In this document: piece by piece, positions 7,887 through 18,643 of the stretch
Numbering within the stretch: position 1 is the stretch's first letter
Layout of the letters: each line of letters starts with the position of its first letter
Source: Candidatus Scalindua japonica
GTDB taxonomy: Bacteria; Planctomycetota; Brocadiia; Brocadiales; Scalinduaceae
DNA length: 64,000 nucleotides
Direction of reading: 5' to 3'
Assembly (NCBI RefSeq): GCF_002443295.1
Contig: NZ_BAOS01000003.1
Location: 62,001-126,000 of the forward strand
Notes under the pieces: model-generated
The model's database searches: none
Told to the model about the DNA's origin: nothing
The model's input: only the letters and a program-made list of their open reading frames with translations
Translations under genes and position numbers: made by a program

Positions 7887-8684
7887 ATGAACGTATTCTC
7901 TTTTGACATTGCCGGAGATATGGCATTCTTCAAAAAAAACGATGCCAATGACATGGTGTATACAAGCTACAACTTTCTGCATAAACCGGTGACATTGGGT
8001 ATTATTGGTGCTATCCTTGGAATTTCCGGTTACTCGAAATCCAAGTCAAATCAACATCCTGACTTTTACACAAATTTAATGGATATGAAAATTGCCATAC
8101 TTCCCCATTATGAGAAACCTTTAAAAAAAGTTATTACAGGTTTTAATAATGCTTCTGGGCTTGCATCAAGAAGTACAAAGAAACAAGGCGAGACATGGCA
8201 GATAAGAGAGCAAATTCTTATGGGAGAACCGGAAATCAGATATACGGTGATTATTCTTAATAATGATTCAATTCAGGACAACTTGATGAGTAATCTGAAG
8301 CACTTATTAAAAAACAGAGAATCCGAATATCCTCTCTATTTCGGTAAAAATGAGTTTTTTGCCTATCATGAGAAATATCAAGAATATGAAGCAACACCAT
8401 TGTCCGATACAGAGGCATCTGTCTGTAGTTTAATTAAAACAGGTGATGAAAATACAACAATTTTTAGAGAAACAACTTTTGAAAATTTTGACCCATTTGA
8501 AAGAACATCAAATAAAGGCTATACAATATTTGAATACCTTCCTTACGATTTTGATGAACGGGGCTTTTACAAAAAGGATATGTTCGTCCTGACTCAACGA
8601 GAAATAATAATAAAAGATAAAACAGGCTTTTATACACTTGTAACTAAAAACGGAGGAGAACCGTTCAATGTTCAGTTTATTTAA
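7887..8684 (+). CDS. cas5: Cascade subunit Cas5 (type I-B)
   Basis: Cas5 caps the 5' handle of the crRNA in Cascade. The 265-aa protein opens VFSFDIAGDMAFFKKNDAND and continues KPVTLGIIGAILGISGYSK, the two conserved blocks of I-B Cas5 (the GxxxGIxG segment after the first strand). The ATG follows TGGAG. The end overlaps the start of cas3 by 17 bases. Confidence 0.85.
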   Translation: MNVFSFDIAGDMAFFKKNDANDMVYTSYNFLHKPVTLGIIGAILGISGYSKSKSNQHPDFYTNLMDMKIAILPHYEKPLKKVITGFNNASGLASRSTKKQGETWQIREQILMGEPEIRYTVIILNNDSIQDNLMSNLKHLLKNRESEYPLYFGKNEFFAYHEKYQEYEATPLSDTEASVCSLIKTGDENTTIFRETTFENFDPFERTSNKGYTIFEYLPYDFDERGFYKKDMFVLTQREIIIKDKTGFYTLVTKNGGEPFNVQFI

Positions 8685-11237
8685 TGTAGATTTAAAAGGT
8701 ATTAAAGCGTTTGCTCATTCAAAGAAAGATTGCCTTAAGGAGCAGTTCCACATACATTGTGATAAAACATTGTCCCACTTTGACGACATAATAGACACTT
8801 ATGAAATTGAGAGCATCTTCTACCAGCTACTAACAGATATCGATGAGGACGATAGTGTTGACATCGAAAAGCTTTTAAAGATTATGCGGGAATTTGTGAT
8901 TTTTCATGATATTGGCAAATTAACTCCTGAATTTCAGGCAAAACTGGATGGTGAAAAGAATAAGACAACGCATAGTGATAAAAGTTTTTTTGTTTTGGTA
9001 TATGCGGTTCTGAAATTGAAAAAAACTGATAATATCAACAACAAAGAGTTCATAATACTTTTCCTTCTTCTCTATTCAGTATACAAACATCATGGCAGGT
9101 TAAATGATATACTTGATGACATTCAAAACTTTTCATACAGGGTTGATAGTAACGTTTTGGTTGACATTCTTAAACAACTTAATGAAGCGCCGAATGACGA
9201 TATTCTTGAAATAATGTCGGCAAGAGGATTCTGGCAAAAATGGAACGATCGCGGCACAAGAGAGCTTGTAAGAAAGCTATCGAAAGACTCCCTGTCATTC
9301 TTTGTCCTTGTAAAGATGTTTCACTCCTGCCTGATTTCATCTGACTATTTTGCAACAATGGAATATAAGACAGGACAAAAACCTAATTACGACACTCTTA
9401 ATAATGTATTAAATGAAGAAATTTCTAAAAATTTCCATGAAACTGACGAATTTGAAATTAATCTAGAAAAGGAAATAAATTTTAATGTAAATATTAATAA
9501 AGAGAGAAATAGTCTCAGGAATACAAATATTGATGATCTTAAATGGTCTGATAATCTGGAGCGGAAAGAAACGCTCAACAAGATGCGTTCAATTTTAAAT
9601 GTTATTACGGAAGACAATATTGAGGATATCCTGAAAGAGCAATCCGATAGTAGAACGTTTTTTCTCCACATACCTACGGGTGGAGGTAAAACAAATATTT
9701 CACTACGTTTAGCATTAAAGATTATGGAAAAGAGGGAGATAAAAAAGATATTCTATGTTTTTCCTTTTATTAATTTGATTGAACAAAGCTATGAAGCACT
9801 TGGAAAGTTTATAGGTTTGGGAAATATGGCCCGTCTGGATTCGAGATTTATCGATTCTTCAGACAATGAAGAGAAGTATCAGGACGACAATACAGTATTT
9901 GCAAATTATGTTGAAAATCTGTTTTTCAACAAACCTGTTCTTTTCATGAGCCATGTAAAATTCTTTGATCTTTTCTTCAGGAATGACAAAAACTCCAATT
10001 ATAACTTTTATCAATTGGCCAATAGTGTTGTCATAATAGATGAAATCCAGGCATATAAAGATACTGTATGGACAGAAGTCGCTCATATTTTTAACATAAT
10101 AGGTAGATTTCTTAATACCCATTTTATCGTAATGAGCGCAACGCTTCCAAGGCTGGATATACTTTCGAATTCATTATTTCATCAAATAATACCTGAAGAC
10201 ACATCCAGCAAAGTATTCAAACATGAGGTGTTTAAAAGGACAAAAATAATACCTGACAAAAAACTAAAAATCAATGATTCAAAGGATAAAAACAAATTCA
10301 ACAAATTGGTAAACCGGATAAAAAAACTTGATAAAAAAACAAGATTCTTGTCGTTCTGAATACGGTAAAAGACTCTTTCGATTTATACTTAAAAATACAG
10401 AGTGAAAAAACAATATCTGGAAAATATGAGATTTACCTACTTAATTCAACAATTATAGATACAAGAAAAAAAGCTATACTTAAAATATGTAAAGATAAAA
10501 ACACGAAGGTTATCCTTGTATCTACTCAATCAGTTGAGGCCGGCGTTGATATTGATTTTGATATAGGGTTTAGAGCTTATGCACCATTCGATAGTATCGT
10601 TCAGGTCGCAGGTAGGATAAACAGGAATAGCAGCAAAGAGTGCTGTGAAATGTTTGTATTTGAAGACGGTACAAGCAAAAACGTTTACAGAAAAGATTCT
10701 AAATCAATAGAAACGAATGATGATACTTCTGTCAAATCCTTCTTTAGTAAAAAAATCATTGATGAAAATAGTGAAATAAAAGAATTCTACGAAAGGGTTA
10801 TAACTGGAATTGATCAAAAAAACAAGACACCATTTATTGATAACTCTCAAACAAACATATCCGATATCAGGAATCTGTTTTTAAGACAGGTAGATCGAAA
10901 TGTACATCTGATTGAAGGTGATACAATTTCTCTTTATATCCCTTATGATGAAACCGGTGAAAAATTATGGAGTGAATACAAAGCGCTCCTTGACGAAGAA
11001 AAATGTCTTGAAAATGCGATACTAATCAAAGAATTTAGAAAACAATTGATACCTTACTCAATAAATATTTTTAACCGCTATACAAAGTACGGAAAATTAA
11101 AACAAATAATTGATGAAGAAATAAGGTACGGATTTTACTATTGTGAAAACTGGCCTAAATATTACAACCTGGAGACGGGACTTGATCAGGAGGAATTTAA
11201 AAGGATAGTCGGAGAAAGAGAGGCTCTTTTTGTATGA
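8668..11237 (+). CDS. cas3: CRISPR nuclease-helicase Cas3, frameshifted at an A-run
   Basis: Cas3 unwinds and degrades target DNA recruited by Cascade. The HD nuclease domain is N-terminal (FHDIGKLTPEFQ near residue 78). The helicase follows with Walker A HIPTGGGKT (about 335-343), Walker B VVIIDEIQAY (about 457) and motif III VMSATLP. The first frame stops at 10359, but the C-terminal RecA domain continues from about 10341 in the -1 frame (VVLNTVKDSFDLYL, STQSVEAGVDIDFD, IVQVAGRINR with the Arg finger) to 11237. Inserting one A in the A7 tract at 10333-10339 restores a single protein of about 856 aa. It is either a real inactivating mutation, a slippage site or a base-calling error. The protein carries HD and helicase on one chain, as usual for I-B. 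Confidence 0.85.
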
Positions 11238-11733
11238 CTTGGCAAGAGTAACAGGTTCAATTTTGCAGGCATTTGTTATCTGCCCGAGACAGGCATGGCT
11301 TATGTCAAGGAATATATCCGGCAATCAGTATAATGAATTTATCGCAATCGGCCGTTTGCTTTCAGGTGAAACATACAAAAGGGACAAGAAAGAGATAATG
11401 ATAGGCGGTAACAAAATTGACGTCATCAGACAGAAAAATGGCATTATCAATCTGATTGAAACTAAAAAGAGTTCCCGGATGCTCGAAGCGTCACAGATGC
11501 AACTGCTCTTATATCTCTATAATTTCTCAAAAAAAGGCCAAACCATCAAAGGTGAAATCAGAGTACCAAAAGAAAAAAAGGTGATTCCTGTGGAATTATC
11601 AGATGAACGCATTGTTGAGGTGGAAAATTTGATATCAGAAATTAAGTGTATGCTTCAAAAGGAATCTACGCCTGCTAAAGTATGGATTAAGTTTTGTAAA
11701 ACATGTTCCTATCTGGAATTCTGCTGGTCATAA
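11230..11733 (+). CDS. cas4: Cas4 exonuclease (adaptation)
   Basis: Cas4 trims prespacers and helps select PAM and orientation with Cas1-Cas2. The 167-aa product has the first iron-sulfur Cys in VICPRQ (C18) and the remaining three in FCKTCSYLEFCWS at the C-terminus (C156, C159, C165). The RecB-type core is visible as IDVIRQKNGIINLIETKKSS (Asp, then E-x-K) followed by SQMQLLLYLY. The start appears to be TTG at 11230, overlapping the last codons of cas3; no ATG lies nearby in frame. Confidence 0.9.
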   Translation: MYDLARVTGSILQAFVICPRQAWLMSRNISGNQYNEFIAIGRLLSGETYKRDKKEIMIGGNKIDVIRQKNGIINLIETKKSSRMLEASQMQLLLYLYNFSKKGQTIKGEIRVPKEKKVIPVELSDERIVEVENLISEIKCMLQKESTPAKVWIKFCKTCSYLEFCWS

Positions 11734-11739
11734 ACAATC

Positions 11740-12735
11740 ATGAAAGAAACCATATATATATTTTCAAACGGACGCCTTAAACGGAAAGACAACACTCTTT
11801 TCTTTGAAACCGAAGATGGGAATAAGAAATTTATTCCTGTTGAAAATACAAAAGAGATCTTTATGTTCGGTGAGAACGACCTGAACTCTAAGGTACTCAA
11901 CTTTCTCTCTCAAAACGAAATAGTCCTCTCATACTTCAATTACTTCGGCTACTACGCGGGTAGCTTTTACCCCAGGGAGCATTATAACTCAGGCTTTATG
12001 ATACTCAAACAGGCAGACCATTATACCGATGAAACGAAGAGGAAGTTTATCGCTAAGAGATTTATTGAAGGTGCCGTGAAAAACTGTCTGAAAATCCTGA
12101 AATATTATGAAAGGAGGGGAAAAGACCTGATACAACATATTGACGATATAGAAGAGACTCTTGCTAAACTTGAAGAACAGGAAAGTATTGAGAAGGCGAT
12201 GGCAATCGAGGGTCAGATAAAGCAGATATACTACAACACTTTTAATAATATTATTGACAATCCTGAGTTCTCCTTTGAAAGGCGGACAAAAAGACCACCC
12301 AGGGACTATTTGAACACGTTGATAAGTTTTTCAAATTCAATGATATATACCTATGTGCTTTCAGAGATATACCAGACTCATCTTGATCCGCGTATTGGCT
12401 TTCTACATACAACCAACTTCAGACGGTTTACACTCAATCTTGACGTGGCCGAGATATTTAAACCTGTTATCGGCGACAGGACAATCTTCTCGGTAATTAA
12501 CAAGAAGATCATTACGGAGAACGATTTTGAAAGACAGTTGAATGGGATATTGCTGAAAGACACCGCCAGGAAAAAATTTATTCAATATATGGAAGAGCGC
12601 CTTAAACAGACAATTAAACACTCCGGCCTGAAGAAGCAGGTAAGCTATAGAAGGCTCATGAGGCTGGAACTTTATAAACTGGAGAAACATCTCATGGGTG
12701 AGGATCAATACAAACCCTTTGTTATGGAGTGGTAA
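11740..12735 (+). CDS. cas1: CRISPR integrase Cas1 (type I-B)
   Basis: Cas1 with Cas2 inserts new spacers at the leader end of the array. The 331-aa length and opening KETIYIFSNGRLKRKDNTLFF are typical of I-B Cas1. The metal-binding triad is recognisable in order: Glu in YVLSEIYQ, His in GFLHTTNF and Asp in LNLDVAEIFKP. It follows cas4 by six bases, and its stop shares one base with the cas2 start. Confidence 0.95.
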   Translation: MKETIYIFSNGRLKRKDNTLFFETEDGNKKFIPVENTKEIFMFGENDLNSKVLNFLSQNEIVLSYFNYFGYYAGSFYPREHYNSGFMILKQADHYTDETKRKFIAKRFIEGAVKNCLKILKYYERRGKDLIQHIDDIEETLAKLEEQESIEKAMAIEGQIKQIYYNTFNNIIDNPEFSFERRTKRPPRDYLNTLISFSNSMIYTYVLSEIYQTHLDPRIGFLHTTNFRRFTLNLDVAEIFKPVIGDRTIFSVINKKIITENDFERQLNGILLKDTARKKFIQYMEERLKQTIKHSGLKKQVSYRRLMRLELYKLEKHLMGEDQYKPFVMEW

Positions 12736-13001
12736 TGTTTGTAATTCTTTATTATGATGTTAATAGTAAGCGCTGTGGAAAAATGCTTAAGACCTGCAGG
12801 AAACATCTCCAGTGGGTACAGAACTCGGTTTTTGAAGGTGAAATGTCTGATGCCGGATATGAAAAAATGATTTTAGAGTTGAGAAAAATTATTAAAGTAG
12901 ATAGCGAAGACTCAATTGTTGTTTATAAATTCAGGCACATGAAGTACTACGACAGATGTGTCTATGGTACGGATAAAAAAGAGGATATTAAATTCATCTA
13001 A
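12735..13001 (+). CDS. cas2: Cas2
   Basis: The product is 88 aa from the ATG at 12735, which overlaps the cas1 stop (TAATG). It begins MFVILYYDVNSKRC with the conserved Asp of the ferredoxin-fold Cas2 family. Cas2 dimers bridge two Cas1 dimers in the adaptation complex. A GTG two codons earlier is possible, but ATG gives the usual family start. It is the last gene of the cas operon before the CRISPR leader. Confidence 0.92.
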   Translation: MFVILYYDVNSKRCGKMLKTCRKHLQWVQNSVFEGEMSDAGYEKMILELRKIIKVDSEDSIVVYKFRHMKYYDRCVYGTDKKEDIKFI

Positions 13002-13140
13002 TATCTGTCGACCTTAAATAGTGTAAAAAAGGTTGAGGACCGACAGAAACAGACCATAATCTAATGGTTTTATTGATCAATTTGCTATGTGACATTATAA
13101 CATATAAGCAAAAATCTGCCGTATCCCGCTTAAAAGGCGG
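13002..13140 (+). promoter_or_regulatory. CRISPR leader
   Basis: This is the 139-base stretch between cas2 and the first repeat. Its location beside cas1-cas2 and the orientation of the repeat (ending ATTGAAAC, which becomes the crRNA 5' handle) show that the array is transcribed rightward from here, with the newest spacers at the left end. The last bases (GCTTAAAAGGCGG) touch the first repeat. Confidence 0.75.
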
Positions 13141-16100
13141 GTTTTTATATTACCTATGAGGAATTGAAACGATTTCCCTTGATGAACATTTTTTGCGCTA
13201 CTACCTCCGTTTTTATATTACCTATGAGGAATTGAAACAATTATTAGAAAGGAAATTAAAAAAATATGATTAATGTTTTTATATTACCTATGAGGAATTG
13301 AAACAATTATTAGAAAGGAAATTAAAAAAATATGATTAATGTTTTTATATTACCTATGAGGAATTGAAACCTAGAAGCCAAAATACCTGTTCTTCTGTAT
13401 CTTTCCGTTTTTATATTACCTATGAGGAATTGAAACTTTTTAAACTATTATTTTTTTCAAATTGGGTGTCGGTTTTTATATTACCTATGAGGAATTGAAA
13501 CATTGGTCTAGGTGACAGATAAATTAATAAATTTTATGTTTTTATATTACCTATGAGGAATTGAAACTCCGCTATGGCGGTAACTCTTGCGATTGGAGGA
13601 TTGGTTTTTATATTACCTATGAGGAATTGAAACGAATCAGGCACAACTCCACAGGGAAATCTAGCAGCGTTTTTATATTACCTATGAGGAATTGAAACGG
13701 GGTTCTGTGATATCGGCAATTGAATTAAAACGTGTTTTTATATTACCTATGAGGAATTGAAACGAGATTCGGTACACAAGCTATTGTCAGACCGCATCGT
13801 TTTTATATTACCTATGAGGAATTGAAACTTGCGCTAGTGCGCATTTAACGTACCGTGATAATAGTTTTTATATTACCTATGAGGAATTGAAACGTTATAG
13901 AAATCTAATCGTTGCCGCCACAGGAACTGGTTTTTATATTACCTATGAGGAATTGAAACTTATAAATAAATTATCAAGTGAAAAACAAAATAAACGTTTT
14001 TATATTACCTATGAGGAATTGAAACCAAGCAGATCACCGCGCCTGTCACCTGTAAAGGATTGGTTTTTATATTACCTATGAGGAATTGAAACATGGAATG
14101 TTCCTAGAGATGAAAGACACGAAAAAAACGTTTTTATATTACCTATGAGGAATTGAAACCGATATTTAACAACGAAGATTTTGAACAATCAGCAGTTTTT
14201 ATATTACCTATGAGGAATTGAAACGTGTTTTAACTTTTGTTATAGTTGCTGCATAATCTAGTTTTTATATTACCTATGAGGAATTGAAACCACACAGACC
14301 GTTTATAATATTTTCTACCTTTGCCGTTTTTATATTACCTATGAGGAATTGAAACCCCACTGTTTAAGCTTACCCGGCTTAAACTCAAGCGTTTTTATAT
14401 TACCTATGAGGAATTGAAACCACATTATTTCACGTGCCATTATTACCCTCCTTACAGTTTTTATATTACCTATGAGGAATTGAAACAGCTGTGATTCTCT
14501 ACCATGACATGTCTGTTTTGGGTTTTTATATTACCTATGAGGAATTGAAACAGCTACAGTCGTAGCGACATCGGCTAATGGTTATGAGTTTTTATATTAC
14601 CTATGAGGAATTGAAACTGCCGTAGTTCACGACTATTGTTCCGGCAAAGTAGGTTTTTATATTACCTATGAGGAATTGAAACAAACTACAATGTCTGGCT
14701 GGATATCATACCTGGTACGTTTTTATATTACCTATGAGGAATTGAAACTTCGCATCTGTTTTGCCTGACATGTATCTTGACAGGTTTTTATATTACCTAT
14801 GAGGAATTGAAACTCACGTACAAACAGTCGCGCAGAGAGTATCCGAAGGGTTTTTATATTACCTATGAGGAATTGAAACAAGGTACTGTGGGAAGAGGAA
14901 GATTGCACGGGTCTGGTTTTTATATTACCTATGAGGAATTGAAACATAGTACGATTCATAAAAGTAACACGAATCTTGCAAGTTTTTATATTACCTATGA
15001 GGAATTGAAACTCAAGGTTGACGGAAACAGGCAAAGAGTGAAGGGAAGGTTTTTATATTACCTATGAGGAATTGAAACTTAGCGGTTCCGTCGGAATATA
15101 TTTCTTTGTTTAACGTTTTTATATTACCTATGAGGAATTGAAACTTTTATGGAGATAAAGAAAAAGAATTTGCTCTTATGGTTTTTATATTACCTATGAG
15201 GAATTGAAACTCTTTTAACAGAACTCATGGTCATAAGACTGCATTCGTTTTTATATTACCTATGAGGAATTGAAACCGAAACAGCATCCGCAAAAGCTAA
15301 TTCAGTTTTAAAGTTTTTATATTACCTATGAGGAATTGAAACATCTTTCTTCAGTATTGTCATCTAGTTTTTCTAATACGTTTTTATATTACCTATGAGG
15401 AATTGAAACCAGTTAAAAAAATTAGTTTTTAGGGTAAAAATTCCGTTTTTATATTACCTATGAGGAATTGAAACAGTAAGGCAATTGGTCTAGGTTTTTT
15501 TTGAAAGGAAAGTTTTTATATTACCTATGAGGAATTGAAACCAGATTAATACTGGATCGCATCCTTCGATACAACCTGTTTTTATATTACCTATGAGGAA
15601 TTGAAACATCTTGGAGGTTTCTTAAACTTAAATAAAAAGAAAGTTTTTATATTACCTATGAGGAATTGAAACAAATTTACAAGATTCTCCAATTATTAAT
15701 ACAGATGAGTTTTTATATTACCTATGAGGAATTGAAACCAAGTAAATATAAGTCAAGTCGAACAAACTTCAGAAGTTTTTATATTACCTATGAGGAATTG
15801 AAACGGTTATTTGATACCTATATTTTGCGACGAAGCTCTGTTTTTATATTACCTATGAGGAATTGAAACAGATTTTTTCAGAATAATCATTTTTTCCACT
15901 TTTTTGTTTTTATATTACCTATGAGGAATTGAAACATGGGAAAACAGTAAGAGTATATCAAGACAAATAATGTTTTTATATTACCTATGAGGAATTGAAA
16001 CATAAGCTTCTCTTTTGCAGCTTGTACGTAATAGTCTCGTTTTTATATTACCTATGAGGAATTGAAACAGATATTGCAGAAGAAATGCTGGACCTAGAAA

Positions 16101-16660
16101 GTCAGTTTTTATATTACCTATGAGGAATTGAAACATTTGTAAAGTGACAAATATCTTCCTGTCTAATATTGTTTTTATATTACCTATGAGGAATTGAAAC
16201 AAGCTACCAGGATCATATATTGTAAGGCATACCAGGTTTTTATATTACCTATGAGGAATTGAAACATATCCTTGATTGTTGATTCTGTGCTGAATTGCCA
16301 AGTTTTTATATTACCTATGAGGAATTGAAACCCTGTATTGCCAAGAAATGTGTTGGCTTTTGCTATGGTTTTTATATTACCTATGAGGAATTGAAACATC
16401 GCTCTACCAAACTTCGTCTCTTTGTATAAAACAGTTTTTATATTACCTATGAGGAATTGAAACCGCTAGGGATAACCTGCCACCCTAGCGTGTGTACTCT
16501 GTTTTTATATTACCTATGAGGAATTGAAACATACTTGCCACCTTGATAAATGTCTCTCCTGTCTCGTTTTTATATTACCTATGAGGAATTGAAACATACT
16601 AAAAGTGTTCTTGTTTGGCATCGCCCATTTGTTTTTATATTACCTATGAGGAATTGAAAC
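13141..16660 (+). CRISPR. CRISPR array: 54 repeats of 30 bp, 53 spacers
   Basis: The 30-base repeat begins GTTTTTATATTACC and ends TATGAGGAATTGAAAC. I located 54 copies by position, the first at 13141-13170 and the last at 16631-16660, and saw no variant among them, including the last. Spacers are mostly 35-37 bases (the first is 38). Spacers 2 (13239-13274) and 3 (13305-13340) are identical. Short open frames within the array arise from the repeat (FYITYEELK on one strand, FQFLIGNIKT on the other) and are not genes. The repeat end ATTGAAAC fits the type I-B cas genes next to it. Confidence 0.98.
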
Positions 16661-17210
16661 AATATTCAACGAGATCATACTGCTTCTTAAAGAGTACTCT
16701 TGACATGGAATTTTCTCAGGGATACAATTGGGTTTGTTCATTGATCAGAGTGATAGTTGATGAGAGAGAATTTCCTCTGTGACGAGCATGTATATCAGTA
16801 TATGATATTTCTTCATAAAATCTTCGTTGTAAACTCTATCCATCTTATGTGACGGCTACTCAATGGAAACATAGATGTTTTTTTGTATAATAGTAATGCT
16901 TAGTCAGATTGTTGTTTGTTAAAGGAAGTAATAAAATTGAGAATAGTTTCGATAAAGAGGTTTCACGTAAGTACTGTTCGGGATTTGGCATAATAGAGGT
17001 AGGCAGATGGTTTATAGCTGCAGATAATCCGAAAGGGGCTTTTGGGGAGGCAAGCTGACGATAATCTTTCAGGCAGACAGCACAGGCTGATAGGGAGGAT
17101 ATCCTTTACGAAAGGTTGGATAAATGATAAATAGATTGATATTGTGTTAAATGAACCGGAACGGTCAAGCGGAAACATTTTTATTCTTATGAAACGGGGG
17201 GGGATGTGTT
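16661..17210. other. intergenic between the CRISPR array and the PII genes
   Basis: About 550 bases with no supported gene. The minus-strand open frame at 16963-17178 has no recognisable motif and overlaps the likely PII promoter region. A strong ribosome binding site (run of eight G) precedes the first PII gene. Confidence 0.45.
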
Positions 17211-17585
17211 ATGAAACTTATTAAAGTAATATTGAAACCTGAAAAGACAATGGACTTGAAAGACTTACTGACAAATTTAGGATATCACGGGATTACAACA
17301 AAACACACTTTTGGATATGGAGAAGACAAGAAAATAGTTAAACAGATATATCGGGGAAAAGTGTATGAGCAAAGGACTGATGCGGTAAAAAGAGAAGAAC
17401 TGGAATTTGTCGTGGCCGATTATAGAGTAAAAAGTGTTATAGACTCTATCAGGAGTGTTACAAAAACTGATGAGGGTGGAGATGGGAGAGTATATGTCCT
17501 CCCAATAGAACAGTCGATCCACATTCATACAGGTGACAGACATATAGGCGATTCCACTGAGACAGGTTTTTACGGTGATATATGA
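17211..17585 (+). CDS. PII-family nitrogen regulator, copy 1
   Basis: A 124-aa PII protein, a trimeric sensor of 2-oxoglutarate and adenylate nucleotides that binds target transporters or enzymes. It begins MKLIKVILKPEKTMDLKDLL. The T-loop region contains QIYRGKVYEQR, with the YRG-x2-Y arrangement around the usual modification Tyr, and the C-terminal part has GGDGRVYVLPIEQSIHIHTG with the nucleotide-binding GDGR. No amt gene is adjacent, so the partner is unknown. It is followed 91 bases later by a second PII gene whose first bases and ribosome binding region are almost the same, suggesting tandem duplication. Confidence 0.9.
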   Translation: MKLIKVILKPEKTMDLKDLLTNLGYHGITTKHTFGYGEDKKIVKQIYRGKVYEQRTDAVKREELEFVVADYRVKSVIDSIRSVTKTDEGGDGRVYVLPIEQSIHIHTGDRHIGDSTETGFYGDI

Positions 17586-17676
17586 AAGTGTTATTAATCT
17601 GTAATTTTGTCTTAGAGGAAATGTAGTGTAATAACGAGAATCCAAAATGTCATTATTGAAGATGGGGAGATGTGTT

Positions 17677-18051
17677 ATGAAACTTATTAGAGCTATTGTA
17701 AGACCAGAAAAGGCATTGGAACTGAAAGACCTTTTGTCAGGCTCAGGGTATCATGGGATTTCAACTACAGATTGCCATGGTTATGGTGAAAGTAAAAAAA
17801 TAGTTAAGCAGGTATATCGTGGAAAAGTTTATGAACAGAGAGCAGATGCGGTCAAAAGAATAGAAGTTGAATTAGTTGTACCGGATGATAAAGTCGACAA
17901 TGTTATAAGGACAATTAGAAACGTTGCCGTAACCAATCATGGCGCTGACGGGCGTATATACGTATTTGGAATGAGTGATTCAGTTCATATTCATTCAGGT
18001 GGAAAACATATGGGTGATTACAGTGAAAAGGAGTTGAAAGATGAATTTTGA
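17677..18051 (+). CDS. PII-family nitrogen regulator, copy 2
   Basis: A 124-aa paralogue of the preceding gene. I place the start at ATG 17677 (MKLIRAIVRPEKALELKDLL) because the leader GATGTGTTATGAAACTTATT repeats that of copy 1; an in-frame ATG at 17647 would add ten unrelated residues. The T-loop QVYRGKVYEQRADAVKR is nearly the same as in copy 1. The C-terminal loop differs (GADGRIYVFGMSDSVHIHSGG), so the two may differ in ligand or partner binding. The two probably form mixed or alternative trimers in nitrogen control; the target is not visible here. Confidence 0.9.
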   Translation: MKLIRAIVRPEKALELKDLLSGSGYHGISTTDCHGYGESKKIVKQVYRGKVYEQRADAVKRIEVELVVPDDKVDNVIRTIRNVAVTNHGADGRIYVFGMSDSVHIHSGGKHMGDYSEKELKDEF

Positions 18052-18241
18052 AATTCCGTTATTATAGATAGACTCTTGTTATACAAAATAGCACAGATGG
18101 ATGATGAGAAAACTGTCCTCCCTTTCGAGAAGGCAGTTAAATCACTCTGTAGTGTTAGCTTTTTAAAAGCCTCCTTTATCAGGGGCGGTTCTCCCAATTT
18201 CTCTATTCTGATTTATCAGCAAACAGATTAAAGCATTCTCA

Positions 18242-18643
18242 TCAATAGCCATGCCTCTCAAGTTCCGGATAGAAATGTTCTTCTTCAAAGGATATTCTGT
18301 CTAAAACCGCACCTTTTATACCTCCAAAATCGCCCATAAACTCTTTACTATCAACAGAATCACACGAAGAGTATTTATCAAAAAACGGTATTAACGCTGC
18401 CTGAGCAATATTGCCAAGTTCATCCAGAAAGTTTTGCGCTGACGATTTAAAAGAACTATCCGCATCGGGTTTTTCCATTGCTTTCTGTATTACACTGTTC
18501 TCTTCCCCAACATGTGCCAGTAAAGCCTCCTTCAGGCTATTAAGTTTATCAACTCTCTGTTGTCCACTCGTCGAATTAATTTGTTCTAATAAATCTTCTG
18601 CTACCCTGTGAATTGTTGTAAAGTCGTCTACAGTTGCCCCCAT
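18242..18643 (-). CDS. hemerythrin-like (HHE) domain protein
   Basis: A 133-aa helical protein with metal ligands in the pattern of HHE/hemerythrin domains: H12 in TIHRVAEDL, H44 with E47/E48 in LLAHVGEEN and EEEHFYPELE (H123) near the end. Such proteins bind a di-iron centre and may sense or handle oxygen or nitric oxide, which matters in an organism using nitrite chemistry. No signal peptide is visible, so it should be cytoplasmic. AAGGAG precedes the start. It is a single gene pointing left, toward the PII genes. Confidence 0.7.
   Translation of the reverse strand: MGATVDDFTTIHRVAEDLLEQINSTSGQQRVDKLNSLKEALLAHVGEENSVIQKAMEKPDADSSFKSSAQNFLDELGNIAQAALIPFFDKYSSCDSVDSKEFMGDFGGIKGAVLDRISFEEEHFYPELERHGY

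Noticed and set aside
14357-14390. Spacer containing GTTTAAGCT, identical to one 9-bp repeat unit
   Set aside because: A nine-base AT-rich match is expected by chance; the rest of the spacer does not fit the array.
13887-16399. Open frames inside the CRISPR array repeating FYITYEELK or FQFLIGNIKT
   Set aside because: They are translations of the 30-bp repeat and spacers, not genes.
16986-17001. TTGGCATAATAGAGGT before the PII genes as a sigma-54 promoter
   Set aside because: The -12 GC element is missing at the required spacing.
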